From assembly GCA_019914945.1 (NCBI GenBank), contig CM034108.1, forward strand, positions 196,001-260,000: a DNA stretch of 64,000 nt, written 5' to 3'. Under the pieces are notes generated by a model. That model was not told where the DNA came from and made no database searches. It saw only the letters and a program-made list of their open reading frames with translations. Numbering within the stretch: position 1 is the stretch's first letter; the number at the start of each line of letters is the position of its first letter. The translations under genes and the position numbers were made by a program. Positions 1-13,000 of this stretch are shown here, one piece after another. The DNA is from Typha latifolia (Eukaryota; Streptophyta; Magnoliopsida; Poales; Typhaceae).

Positions 1-499
1 TCTCTTCTACTTTTTTTTCTTCTTCTTCTTCTTCTTCCTCCTCTGCCTCGCACCGCGCTTGCTTTCTATCCAAAACGGAATCGATGGTTTCGGATAGGGG
101 CGTGGATAGATATGACTTCAGATGGCCATTGTTATGATAGTCAGTCTTTTGGGCCTTGGGGTCCGGATTTGGGTCTGGATTCAAGGGACACATCAAGCTT
201 GTGGGCCATTACCAGGCCTGTTAAGAGTCGGCCCAAAATCCTGGAAAGAACAAGCCATCTCGCATCGTGTCTGATTGGATCACATCCCACCGCTGAGACG
301 ATCTCTTCGTCGGCCAGCGCCACCCGCTGATCCAAGCCGACCACCGTAGATCTTTAGGTAGGAAGGTCAGGTCGAGACAAGAAACCCTCCCTCCTGGGAT
401 TATTCCTAGGGTTTTCAAATTATCCCCTCGTCTCCGATCTGAGCCCTAGACAACGATTTCGGAGTTTCCGATTTCTCCCTCTCTTTTCTTCTTGCAGCG
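1..499 (+). promoter_or_regulatory. Upstream region and 5' leader of ADA2
   Basis: The stretch begins with a pyrimidine-rich CTT/TTC run (about 8-45), and the last 100 bases before the ADA2 start are also CT-rich, as is common in plant 5' leaders. No convincing coding region was seen: the short open frames here have no recognisable protein content. A neighbouring gene's end could lie to the left of the window. Confidence 0.4.
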
Positions 500-3400
500 A
501 TGGGGCGCTCCCGCATAGTCCCCAATTCCGGAGACGATGAAACCAACCAGAGGTAATCATACACCTTCTCATTCACCTCTTTTTCTTCCTCCCGGTGCTT
601 CTTCGGGATGGGATTCGATGACATTTCTTGACTCCAGTGTTCATCATGTCGTCTAAACTGCGAGGGTTTTCTTTAACTTTCTTTGACCTTGGTGCTTATT
701 AGTGGATTAGGTTGAAAGTGTTCCTTCTTATCATGAACTGATGTGATCTAGTTAAATTATGCGGGTGGGTTCTCATGTTCGTGTTCAGCAGAAACTTGCA
801 GCAATTTTAGGATACTGACGGTTCTTGGAATTGGGAAGTTGATCCAGAAAGGCAGTTCTTAAATTTCTTTACCACATTTGGTAAATAAGGGGCCACCCGT
901 AGTAATGGGGAAGAACGCCCCGTCCTTTGATCAGTATGAGAGTCATGCTCTGCATGCCAATTAGGGAGGATTTTTGCATCCTTTTCAAGCTTTCCCATTA
1001 TCGAGCTATTTAGTCCATTTAGCTATGCTGAGGTTCGTGAGATTGTAAGGTGACTTTTCTTTTAAATCGTCCATATGCCTGTGCGTCGTAACACAGTAAC
1101 TATTTTGTGACGCTAAAGGAAGATTTCTTGTTCAAATGAAAGGCATTCGTCTTTTTTTTTATCAAATCTAGAGATTATTTGTGTTATCCAAGAAGACATA
1201 AGAGTCATTTTCTGCCCTCTAATATGCTTCATCCATAATTCTTGGATTGGATCAGATACAAATCATTTACTATTATTTATATTTGTGTTTCCCTCCTTAT
1301 CTAACTTCCTTCTTTTGCTCTTTTTTTCCCCTTCATTCTCTCTTAGATCAAAAAGAAGGAGGGTTGCCTCTAGTGGAGAAACTCTGGAGACGATATCCTC
1401 AGGTTTGTTGCCATTAACTAACATGTGAATCAATCTTTGCATGAATGAACTACTAAAAGGACTTCACAACCGCGTTCTGTTCTTTAAAAGTTTGAATTTA
1501 AATTACTTAAATTTTAGCAACTACAAGAAGGACATGATATTACTAGGAAAATATTTTTTATTCAATCGGAACTTGCTTCAACATGGAGGAGAGGATCTAG
1601 GAAATTGATAAAGGACATTATTGCGTTTGGTTTGATAGTGAACCTGCCTTTAAACAGAAATGGAGGAAAATAAGCCAAGATAACTGACTTTAAAGTTGGA
1701 CTAAAGGCTTTATACAAGGAAGGAAAAACGACGACATTCTTCCAGTGATGAAATGGTTTCTCCGGCTTATTTCGTTTTTCTCTTGCTTTCTACTATGCAA
1801 AAATAATATTACATCTGAAAGTTGTATCTTTATTTAAACAAACCTTATGGGAATCATTTTACTGTTGAGACAGGTCCAGGGACAGGTGAAGGTAAAAAGG
1901 CATTATATCATTGCAACTATTGCAATAAGGACATTTCTGGGAAGATTCGCATCAAATGCAGTAAATGCCCTGACTTTGATCTCTGTGTCGAGTGCTTCTC
2001 TGTCGGTGCTGAAGTCACCCCACATAAAAGCACCCATGAGTACCGGGTTATGGTTAGTGAAACTCTATTACCATTTCTTCTTTGTCCAGGAAATGGAGAT
2101 TTTCGTTTCAAGTAGGCGAGGAAAATATCATTGGGAATGATGAAAACATTTGATAGTTTGGCTGCTCTTTATTATTATTTTTTCGTATTATTAAGTGGTA
2201 ACAAGTCCTGATGAAGTTTTCATAAGTAACCCTTTAATCAAGCAACTCCGGCAGTATATTTTTCCAACTCGCATTTCTGATTTGTTATGTTACCTGACCA
2301 TATATTATGGGCATTCATTTAGGCATCTCACAACCCACAACATGAACTGTGGAAGACAAGAATGTGATATTGAACGACAAACCATAATGTCAAATTCACA
2401 GGATGCGTACTGCTTAGACATGTTAATGAAAGCGGTGGCCAGCTTCCCTAGATTCTAAGGACTTGGATACTTGCCCATCTTGTATGGATTTAATGTCATG
2501 AAAATTAACATGTTAATGAGTTTTTTCCACCTGTTTCTCTGGCCTTCTTCCAGTTTTATTTTATTTTGTTGATGCTAAACATATATCGAACAACTGCAGC
2601 TTCAAGCCTTGGAAATAATGGCAAACAATCTATTGTAGTCATAAGCTTGCAAAGCTCCCAACCTATTTGTCTTGGAATCAAATCTCATTCAGGCTCCAAA
2701 CTTTTAGACCCTGGCATTTTCTGCCTTTTGAAGGGATTTGCTCTGCATGACTCTCTTGTGGCATTAAGTAGAAGAAATATCATTTCTTTTAGAATGAGAA
2801 AAGGAAGAGGGTTGTTATAGAGCAAGAACTGGTGCTCTTCTCTGTTCCTTTATTATCGTTATTTGCTTCACATTGTTCTGCAAACATTATTTTTTTTATT
2901 TTCTATCATTGTTTGCATAGAGTAGTATATGTTTTTAATATTATCTGTTAGGAGAAAACAATTATGTTAAAGCATGTTTAAGTCTTAAGATTAGTTCTGT
3001 CATGTATTATGACTCATGGGTGCTTGATCAAGATTCAAGGAAAATCATAATTTAGCCCCCCATTAAGCAGAGGTTTCTTCATTGTGTGTTCTTTTGCTTG
3101 TTCAGCAAACTTCCGTCTTTATCAAACATTTGTCATTAGTTATGATGTGTTTCCTTCATTAAAGCTGGTATATGCTTATATTTCTAAAATATTCATTGTT
3201 ACTTCTTCCAACAGGACAATTTGTCTTTTCCCCTTATCTGTCCAGATTGGAATGCAGATGAGGAAATACTTCTTTTGGAGGTACTCCTAGTTCTCTACAT
3301 TCTTTATTAGGTTTTTGGCTTGAATAATAAAAAAGGTTACTTGTTATATTGCCTCTAGGGAATTGAAATGTATGGATTAGGGAACTGGACTGAAGTTGCT

Positions 3401-3786
3401 GACCATGTTGGTACCAAGAGCAAGGAACAGTGCATTGATCATTATACAACAGCATACATGAACTCACCTTGCTATCCTCTTCCGGTAGTCACTCGTCCTT
3501 CTCTCTAATATCTTTTTCACTTTAAAGTGAGATTTCTTAACTTGCTTGATGATGCATCTTTCAAAGGATATGTCTCGTGTTAATGGTAAGAATAGAAAGG
3601 AACTCCTTGCTATGGCTAAAGTGCAAGGCGAGGGCAAAAAAGGTGTGTCATTGCTTCTCTTTAAATAGTTTGTTTTCTTATGCTAGTAAACTGTCAATCT
3701 CTTTCATGCTCTTACATTAAAGGTCCATAATAGCCTTTGAGGTATAGCGAAGATGTATTCTTTTACCACATAAGTTAATTATTGTG

Positions 3787-3833
<47 letters not shown>

Positions 3834-6800
3834 ATATTAACATGAACTTGGTTGCTCCAAGTCTGTACCTTTTAAACAATACAAGTTTGACCATTATTTT
3901 ATTTCATAAAATTACCTGGAGTTGAATTGCACAATTGCACAAGGAACAGTATTTATTAGGAGTTGGATATGAAAGAGATGGGAGCTATAAGTTGTCACAT
4001 ATCTCAAAAGCTTTAGACACTCTTTTGTAGTTATTTTCGTTTTTGTTCTTAGTTCTTACTATAGGACCTAAGGATTTGTCCAAACAAGGTGAATTACGCA
4101 AGATATTTGCTTAGTGCGTAGGTGATATTTCAGAGAGATTTTTTATTATCAGTAAACTGGATTGACATCAAATGACAAAAGAACTGCAAAGGTAATTGAT
4201 TTGAGTATATGTTTTCAAATTTTTCCTCTCCCATGTTTAGATACATCCAAAAAAGTTAAAACTTATGATAACCCCAATTCAACTTCCACTTTTCTACATG
4301 ACTCTTTCGTAGGAAAATATACAATGTGTTATCTATTAACAAGTTACGAGTGCTGATACTCAGTTCCATGGTTCAGGAATCTTCATTGCCTTTCGTGTTT
4401 CTTTTTCTATGATATCTACTTTCTTTTTAGGCAGACCTATATACCATCGCAAGAGGATGTGCATGTAGGCCATCGGCATGGTTGGGATGCCTGCCTTGTG
4501 CTCCTTTATAACTCCCTTTTGCACACAATATTGGTAACATTCATCATGTGCCTAATGTGCTCAATGGTATGGCAAATCATTCCGTTAAGCATGTGCTCTA
4601 GTTAAACATGTTGATGCTTGCAGCATAATTTAATTAATCTATATAACATATTGATGCTTGCAACATAATTAAATGAATCTATATAATATATTGATGCTTG
4701 CAAAATACTTAATTAATCTATACAATCCTCTTGGCTATTATTGTGTTAAAGGAGTAAATGAAGTAATCAGAATTTGTTCAAAGAGGCCACTACCTCACAA
4801 ACAAGCACAGCTACAATTTGATTAATCATAACTATCTTGTACATGTATTTAACCTTGTCTAGTTTTTCCCTAGTCTTATGTTTTCTAGTGATGACAGGAA
4901 CTTCAATGCTTGGGGATGTGACGCCTAAAGAAGAATCTCCATTCTCGCCTTTGAGGGTCAAGTATGATGCCCGCCTAATTGCCCTGCTTTTTCAGTTAGG
5001 AATTAAGATTGTCTTTTCTCACTATTTCCTTTTCTTCTTGCATAGAGTTGAAGATGTAGGTGGAGAAGCTCCAGGTGGTCGATTACCCTCCAATTCAACT
5101 GCTGGTAATACTAAGACTTACATGAATCAACTGATATATCAATTAGATTTGATGTACCAAGAAGGTTTGACAATTGAAATGATGGTGCTTGTTATAGAAA
5201 TATAAATTTACATTATGCAGGTGCCAATAAGAAAGCTTCAAACATGGGACAGTTGAAAGATGGTTCTGATGGAGCTAAACTGGAAGGTCTGATATTAAGC
5301 TTTTTAATGCACTGTGACTCATACCTTGGCCTCAAAGTTTTCATTTCCATTTATGTCGCGGAGTGCTGGTTGTATATGATAGCTAAGATATGTAGATTAA
5401 CTTGTACAATTATCTGTCCTGCAAAATGAACTTGAAATTTGATCTCCTCTATTAAGACAATAAGTACCTGGATACTGATCACCTACTTGAAATGATTGCA
5501 TTCTCATAGTGCTCCCTCCACAAGATTCACATTTAAAATTTAAAATGCATATGGGGGAGGGATATCTAAGTTCTAAGTTTGTTTTGGTTCTTAAAATTTA
5601 AAATGCATATGGGGGGAGGGATATCTAAGTTCTAAGTTTGTTTTAGTTCTTAAAATTTGATGATAAACAGCAGAACTATAATGTTTAGTTATCACCTCGC
5701 CATGTTTCTTTTGGTGAAATCCTCAGAAAATCTACTAGGACTTTAGGTGAAGAAGAAAAGAACATGGGATTTTAAGCCCCATTAGCTTGAGCTTTCATCT
5801 GGGACTGTTGCAGCATCCTCATACATTCTTCTCAATTTGTGAACTAATTGATCGATTCTCACCTGCCTATTGTTGCCTATTGTTTTGAGCTCTTTAAACT
5901 TATTATTTATCAGCATCCAGATTTGCTTCCTCATCTCCTCAATATCCTCACATCCTCAGTTTACGAGTTTCTGCAAGTTTCTACTGTTTTACAAGTTTGT
6001 TGAAATCATAATTTCTTTGAAGTTTTTAATACTTGGCTTCATTCCTCATTAACGTCAAAATTTGTTTCTTTTGCATGCTTAAATTATTTACAATTGTTCG
6101 TTCAACAAGCAGATACTCATATGGATAGAAGTGTTGGAGTGAAAAAGCCTAAACATTCAGGAGATGAAGGCCCTTCAATAACAGAATCCAGTGACTATAA
6201 TCCCAAGAGGCAGGAATTTGACCCTGAATATGACAATAATGCGGAACAATCCCTTGCTGAGATGGAGTTTAAAGAAAATGATTCCGAAACTGATCGGGAA
6301 TTGAAGCTTCGAGTTCTGCGTATTTACTTGTCAAGGTTCATTCCTAGTGATTTTGATCATCACCTACCTTTAGATTCTAGCACAGTTAGAATTGCCAGGT
6401 TCTTCTATAGCTCAGTGATTACCTGTATTCAGCTCCATTGCTATACTAGATTGTTTTATAGTTTTCTCGTATGATCGCTTAAGGATAACTCAATGTAACA
6501 TGAAAGTTAATGGTGCATACTGTGTTTTCTCAAATACTTCCCAGCATTGGACAGAGAACTGGTGTAAACAAACCTTTAACAGGAACACTTCACCATGCTG
6601 CATATCATTTGTCAATATGGTACAGTGTCAGCCAGCATGTACTATGTTGACAGGCTAGTGGCACACCGTGTGCCTTGCACCACTGGCTCCATTTTGTTTC
6701 TTTTCGTACACCAATTTCCTTGCATGCTGTTGTTCACTGATGTAGCCAACTTGTATAACCTGAAGTTGGTTTATTGTCTAAGTGTCTCATAATATTTGCA

Positions 6801-8666
6801 GGCTTGATGAGAGGAAACGAAGAAAGGAGTTCATATTAGAAAGGAATTTACTTTTCCCTAGTCCTCTAGAGAAGGAACTCTCGAATGAAGATAAAGAAGT
6901 ATACCATCGCTATAAAGTTTTCATGCGCTTCCTTTCTCAAGAGGAACATGAATCTCTTGTTAGAAGTGTGATTGAGGAGCGAAAAATTCGGAGGAGAATT
7001 CAAGAGCTTCAGGTGTGTCACTCTTCCATAGATGCAATGTTTCCAGCCTTGTTTTAGCAAATTTGTTTTTATTTATTGCTCTTCCATTTTTATTTTAATA
7101 TCCAATCCGCTATTCTTGAATTTCACTATGTACTTAAAAATAGTTTTCCTAACATGTTTACTTCTAAAATTTTATACTTCTGGACAAATTGTGCTTTGTC
7201 AAGATCTGCATAAGGTTACTATGATCTACCACATACTGGCAAGTAAACGAGTTTCAGTAGAAAAATCTTTGTTATGTACTTGAATAGCAAAAACAGTTGC
7301 TTTACAGTTTCACAACACCAAAGCGTTGTCTATTGTAAGTGCTATAACATGATATGAGTTATAGTAGTAGAGTTTTCAGTAATGAGGAAGCTGATAAATT
7401 GAGTGCCTGTTACTGGACAAACTGCTGTAACAGTAAATGGAATGGTGGGCAAATACAAATGAATGTCAATTCTTGTTAGAATAGCAACTCCTTTCGTTAG
7501 ATGACAAGTCTTTCTAATTGCTGAGGACAGATGAAAGACAAGTTATAGAAGAGCCTTCTGGGAAAACAAATTCAGAAAGAACATTGAAATTTAAATTTCC
7601 TAGTATACTGTATACTGTATTTACTTGTTTCAGCTCCCTATATATAACATATAACTGAAAGCCCCCTCCCTCACCCACCCCCCCCCCCCCCCCCAAATAC
7701 CGAGAAGCATTCAAACAGTGTGATGCATGGGATTTTAAATGATGCTATTCCCTTGTATTGTCTTCATGTAGTTGCCTTTTGACATTCAGGAATGTCGTGC
7801 TGCTGGATGTCGTACATTGGCCGAAGCAAAAACATACACTGAGCAAAAGAGGAAAAAGGAATTGGAAGCAAGTGCCCAAAAAGTGAAGGAAAGTGGTCAG
7901 GCTGTGGTAAGTGCAAAAGTAGTGCCAAAGGTAAGCCGGCCTATAAAAGGTGAATCTGATGGGAGTCCACGAAGCACTACTGATTCCAAAAGAAGTGCTG
8001 CTGGCTTTGATCCTTCTTGTAAGGACTCTCCGACATTGCAGATACCTAAGTCATGGGATGATTGGGATATCACTGGTCTACCAGGAGCAGAATTATTAAG
8101 CATAACTGTAAGAATCTTTCCTTTTTTTCGGTAGTAATAAATTTGGATCTTGCACTGGAGTTTTTTACATTCATTCAAAGATACTTCAGAATTTACTCTA
8201 TAAAATGGCAATGTTTATAAAATAGCTTGAGTTAATAGAAATTAGTAGCGGTGATTTGGAAGAAATTACAATTCATGAGTTTCAATTTCAGTTCTAAGGT
8301 GCATATATTATGGTGAATATTTCGTGGTTTTGAATTATTCGTACATAGAAGCAGATAATTTGTTCCTTATGGCATGAATCTATATCAGGATAACCTTCTT
8401 GAGATGTTGAAAGTTGCTATGATAGATATATTTTACTTGGTTAGTTTTTCTCTTTCCAGGAAAAACAGCTCTGCTGTCAGAGCAGATTGCTACCCAGCCA
8501 TTATCTCAAAATGCAGGAGGTATTGATGCAAGAAATATTTAAGGGCACTATCCTCAAGAAATCTGATGCCCATGGATTCTTCAAGGTCGACCCAGCAAAA
8601 GTGGACAGGGTTTATGATGTGGTAATAAAAAAGTTGGGTCACAATGAGGAGTCTGCCATTGTTTAA
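500..8666 (+). CDS. ADA2: Transcriptional adaptor ADA2 (SAGA/GCN5 complex)
   Basis: ADA2 bridges the histone acetyltransferase GCN5 to activators in nuclear SAGA-type complexes. Thirteen exons join in frame to 567 residues: 500-552, 1347-1402, 1874-2052, 3215-3280, 3359-3484, 3567-3642, 4898-4961, 5046-5104, 5221-5286, 6113-6335, 6802-7012, 7790-8107, 8460-8666. A ZZ zinc finger (about residues 44-90) shows paired Cys motifs such as CNYC and CSKCPDFDLC. A SANT/Myb domain follows (about 97-160, with WNADEE and GNWTEVADHVG), then the ADA2 middle region (LDERKRRKEF, RYKVFMRFLS). A SWIRM domain closes the protein (about 488-567, with EIFKG and KVDRVYD). The ATG at 500 opens a short basic N-terminus typical of plant ADA2. 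One donor (gttcat, 6336) and the donor gtctga (5287) are weak, so those junctions are less sure. The domain order leaves little doubt about the family; the paralogue (ADA2a or ADA2b) was not resolved. Confidence 0.93.
3789..3837. repeat. (AT)n microsatellite in ADA2 intron 6
   Basis: An uninterrupted TA/AT dinucleotide run of about 36 bases, followed by imperfect TATG units, lies inside the intron between 3643 and 4897. It is probably length-variable and has no visible role in splicing. Confidence 0.9.
4605..4728. repeat. 40-bp tandem repeat, three copies, in ADA2 intron 6
   Basis: The unit beginning TTGATGCTTGCA recurs at 4611, 4651 and 4691, an exact 40-bp period, with a few substitutions between copies. 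The unit is AT-rich and noncoding. Confidence 0.85.
5533..5649. repeat. 58/59-bp tandem duplication in ADA2 intron 9
   Basis: Two almost identical copies start at 5533 and 5591. Both contain AAAATGCATATGGGG and ATATCTAAGTTCTAAG, and they differ mainly by one G in a G-run and one substitution. The high identity points to a recent duplication. Confidence 0.88.
7678..7694. repeat. Poly-C run in ADA2 intron 11
   Basis: A run of about 16 consecutive C bases, preceded by CCCTCACCCA, stands about 95 bases before the exon 12 acceptor at 7789. It is a low-complexity tract where sequencing or assembly length may be uncertain. Confidence 0.8.
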
Positions 8667-10024
8667 TTTTAAGCATATCTGAGTTTAATTTTCGCATTTG
8701 TTTGGACTTATTCTCGCCCGGTGTAAGATATCCACTTTTAACGGCATGTCTAACCTTCTCTGTGTACCAACTTTCTAATCTCCAATAAAAATAACAATTG
8801 ATTTATGATATGGGAACTGAATGTTGGTTCCAGGTTGGAAGCCGTCTGATTTTCTTTTCTGCATGCACTATCTGCCTACATCTATTAAAATGAGCGGTAC
8901 AGAATATTGCACATTGTTAATGATCCATAACGATGCGACCATAACACTTTGTTTGCTCGGCAGAAAGTTTTTATCCAGTTCTGTGGAAAGATAAGTTCCC
9001 GTTGCTTAAAATCTGGAAACTTCGTATGCTTGTTAATGAGTTTATATATATATATATAAAATCAAAATAGAATGTCACTTAAATTCATTATCAAATAAAA
9101 TCTAATTTATTGTAGTACTAATAAAAATATTAAACTAATCAGTGACGCTAATCTTGTCTTAAAAAAATATTAATCAGTTCAGTATTTTTATCGATTAAAA
9201 AAATTTATATATAAAATATTAATTAGTTCAGCATTTTAAAAACAGATAATAACACTGAACTGATCTATAAAAAAAATTACAACAGAACTAGTTTGGTCAA
9301 AAATAAACTCCTTGTTAATCATGAACACGAACAATCGCGCAGACCATGCTCGGCCGCTATCTACTCTCTAAGAACGGTCGGACAGCTGCATTACCTCGAA
9401 AGACATCAAAACATCGCATCACCACGAGCAGGAAGTAGAAAGCGTAGCACATCACATCCGGAACCATGAGCATAGATTCATAACATCAGGAAAAAAAATA
9501 GAAAAAAAATCCTCATGACTATATAATAACATATATATCGAAGTCAAACTCTGTACCACGAGTAACAGTTCAGGTAGCAGCAGCACTACCACATGATCAA
9601 AATTCAAAAGCAAAAGCTATCAATGAACCACAAAAATAAAAATAAAAAAGAGATAAGGAAATAAAGAAAAATAGAAGGGGCCAACCATCATTCAAGATGG
9701 GAGTTATCGCATCAAATTAGTCAGGTAGCAATGCCCACAGTGCCATCAAAACAAAGTTCAAATAGAATGGCGTCAATTTCTCGTATTACCTTGTTGCCAC
9801 AGCTAAAGAAACAACTGAGGTATAACAAAATCATTGAATAGTAACCTTGTAAATAGAAAATGTGCTCTGCCAAAATTGAAGGAATGACTAATTACGGGAT
9901 TAGAAACCATATGGAGCCAGACCCTTTCACAGATGTTGATGGGCTAACTAAAAATGTCGCAAAGTTGAACAACTGGAAGTTCTCCATAACTTCAGACAGG
10001 ATATTATGATCAGTCATGCACCGA
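8667..10024. other. Convergent spacer, 3' ends of ADA2 and TIM50
   Basis: No gene was seen here. The left part should hold the ADA2 3' UTR and the right part the TIM50 3' UTR. The 9030-9310 segment is very AT-rich, with internal imperfect repeats (ATATTAATCAGTTCAG at about 9168 and a related ATATTAATTAGTTCAG at about 9215). No terminal inverted repeats with a target duplication were found, so I do not call a transposon. Confidence 0.5.
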
Positions 10025-13000
10025 TCATCGCTTCCAAAACCGGGAATGTTGCTTTTGTTCTTGCATCCGCCTGTGAAGACACAAGTAAACGAGCGTCAAA
10101 ATGACAAGAAAAAATAATTTAAAACAACCAGCAGTGAAAATATCAAAAAAAAAAGGAGACACAATAGGCTGCATCATCAAAGCCATATTAGTATGGCATA
10201 CTCTTGTTTGAATCAGAGTTCTAAAGCAAACTTCTTCTCAGAAAGAAAGTCTCATTTTAGTCCATAGTTAATGGGGAATTTTATAGTCAAAAATAGCTTA
10301 CGAGGTTTTAAGTGATCTTTCACTGTAGTTTAGGTGACAACAGTGTATTATCCATTTTTCCGAACTCCACTGTAACAATTAAATTAACATTGTCAGAATG
10401 CTTGAGCTACTAAGGCCATATAATATGAGAAACTGCCCTTCTAGAAAAACAGAATGCTGGGCATCGGAAAACTACATCATGAGCATCCAGTTGGATGCAT
10501 TGTTGTCAAGTAACAAATGAAATATATCTGCTCTATTAATTAAGCACTGTATCATTGCTCTTGTAACAGTCTGAACGAGTCATCAATCACCCTGAATAAA
10601 CATAAGCCATTTGATATTGTTACAAGAGAGTCCTGCTAAATACCCCTGTGCATGTTATCAAAAACATCTACCATTGGTAGCCTGTACTTAAATATTGTTA
10701 CAGCTTTTGAGAACCTTCAGTCTCTCTTAGATTATCGTAATATACAGTTTCAATAATTTATTCTTTATTAGTTGATTGTGGTATAAAGTTCCATTTGGTT
10801 CTTCAGTTTAATTGTACAAGTCTAAATAAGCACTAACTTATTATATTAACTCTGATGTTCTTTTGAACGCTTATACTAAAGAAGCATATGAATAAAAGCA
10901 GGTGCTACCTCTGATGTTCTTTTGAACGCTCAATAAATTCGGTGGCTATATCACGGCCTTGATAGGATGCAAGCACAGGTCTTATATCGGCAGGTCTATG
11001 GAGAGCGACATCTGCAGCAAATTGTTGGGGATAAAATATAAAATCAACTATTTTAGGTGGACTAAATTCTCTAAAGTGCAAACAAGAACCATTAAATATA
11101 GCTAAGTTGTTTCTGAATTACTTACATTCAAGAAATGGAATAAGATCTAGTAGAGCAGTATCTTCATTTTCAAGCTTCCAAGGCTTAACTGGCACACAGT
11201 TTTCAGGTTGAAGACTCGTCTCCATAGCATGACCACTGACATACAGAATTCTTGAAGGGTCCCTGTTCAGCTTTGATAGGTCCTGCAAGCAATATTTACT
11301 TACAAAAAACAGACTTTGTGCAATGTAGGCAATAAATGACGAAAATAGACTTGTTCATTCTTAGAGAGTCAAACTGGTTCCTATCACAGAACAATAACAG
11401 GCAGAATGGACCCCATAGTTTGACAAGTTAACTGGTGGGTGTCACCTACGAAAAAGATGCATTACATATTGAGAAGCTAAACCTGAGACTTTAGCTCAAT
11501 GTAATTGCTTTTGCACGAATCCTTTAGAGGTGATATGCATGCCATGGAAAACTATAACTTTCGTTGTCTGACATGGAATGCAAGTTCTTCAACAACAATG
11601 AGGAGAAAAGAAGGGCTGAAAACTCTGGCATACCCGATAATGTTTGCCATTCTCGTATTTTGTTGCAGCTCTTGACAGCCTATAGCGAATGCAACCTTTC
11701 TGATCCAACCTCTCGATAACAGGATCAACGTACTAAAGACAAATATAGATGTTAAACTGGATAAAAATGATTCATCAGTTAAGGAGAGTAAGGTGATGAA
11801 ATACCATATTTAGCTGATCAGAATACACGACAATTTCGTAAAACTTTGCAAGATGTTCCAGGAAAGCATCAACTCCAGGCCTTTTAAAGGTCCTCCAGCC
11901 TCTCTCACGCTTAAAATAGATTATCATTTGTTACATACTAAAAGATAGAATAATCACAAGAGAAAAGTATTGAAGTGATAACAAAATGAAACCATGTAGC
12001 ACATCGACAGTCACTTCATAAGTAAGATGACTACACGAGAATTAGAAAGCAAGTAAGAAGAATGAATCTAATAAAGCAAAGAACTAAATGCAGCTGCTAG
12101 TCAAATCCTGATTGGATATGTGATATCACTTTTTGGGAGCTTCCAAAAGATCTCAAACTCTATCAAATATCAATGTAGAAAAATATGAGTATGAGAAGAT
12201 AAAAGAGAGATAGAATAGGAAGGAAAAATGATAAATAGAAGAAATGATCAGGACTTTCTCCAAGAGTCCCACGACTTCCCTCAGGAGGGAATTCATGGTC
12301 CCACAACAAGCACATGAAAGTAGAATATACGTTCATTCATTAACTAAATAGATTCTTCAAGTTGCATTCTCTCCTCTATATAGCTGCACTTCTGAGTTTT
12401 TTCTAGGTCCCTTTTTATGCTCCCCCCCGTATCCTCATCTAATTTCTTTCTAAAGTTGTTATTTGTGTTCATGTAACAAATTCAGACTCAATAATGCCAA
12501 AACTGACCGTTTAATCTATGCCATTATACTTTGATACAATTATATATCAGTAACAGTTGATACAGTTACTATATCTCAGTTATACTGCATGTATCAGTGA
12601 TACTGTTAAAGGAATGCACGTAACTCAGGTCTTACAATTAGACTAGTTGAAGATCAATGGCAAATAGCAATACAGCATATTGATGTCCTCTACCAACAAA
12701 TAATCAAGATGAGAATAGCAAGAAAAGAAGCAGCAGAGAGCACCAACTGTTAATATGATATTTCCATTTTGAATTTGCACATGTAGATTAAGGCAGTTGC
12801 ATGTGTAGATTAAGTATTGAGCAGTCCAACCTTATCAATGATGGTGTGCGTTTTAAATGAAAATGCATGCAAAATTATGCTCCAAACATATAAGTAATGA
12901 GAATAACATCTTTAATCAACTTTATTTAACCGTACAATGAGTGGAAAGAACTCATCTGAAAAGATTATAACAATGAAAAATTTTCATAATCAATAGACAT

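Noticed and set aside
3781..4740. Regular repeats that could suggest a CRISPR array
   Set aside because: The 40-bp units are directly adjacent without unique spacers, sit in a plant intron, and have no cas genes nearby.
9030..9310. AT-rich segment suspected to be a MITE
   Set aside because: I could not find matching terminal inverted repeats with a target-site duplication.
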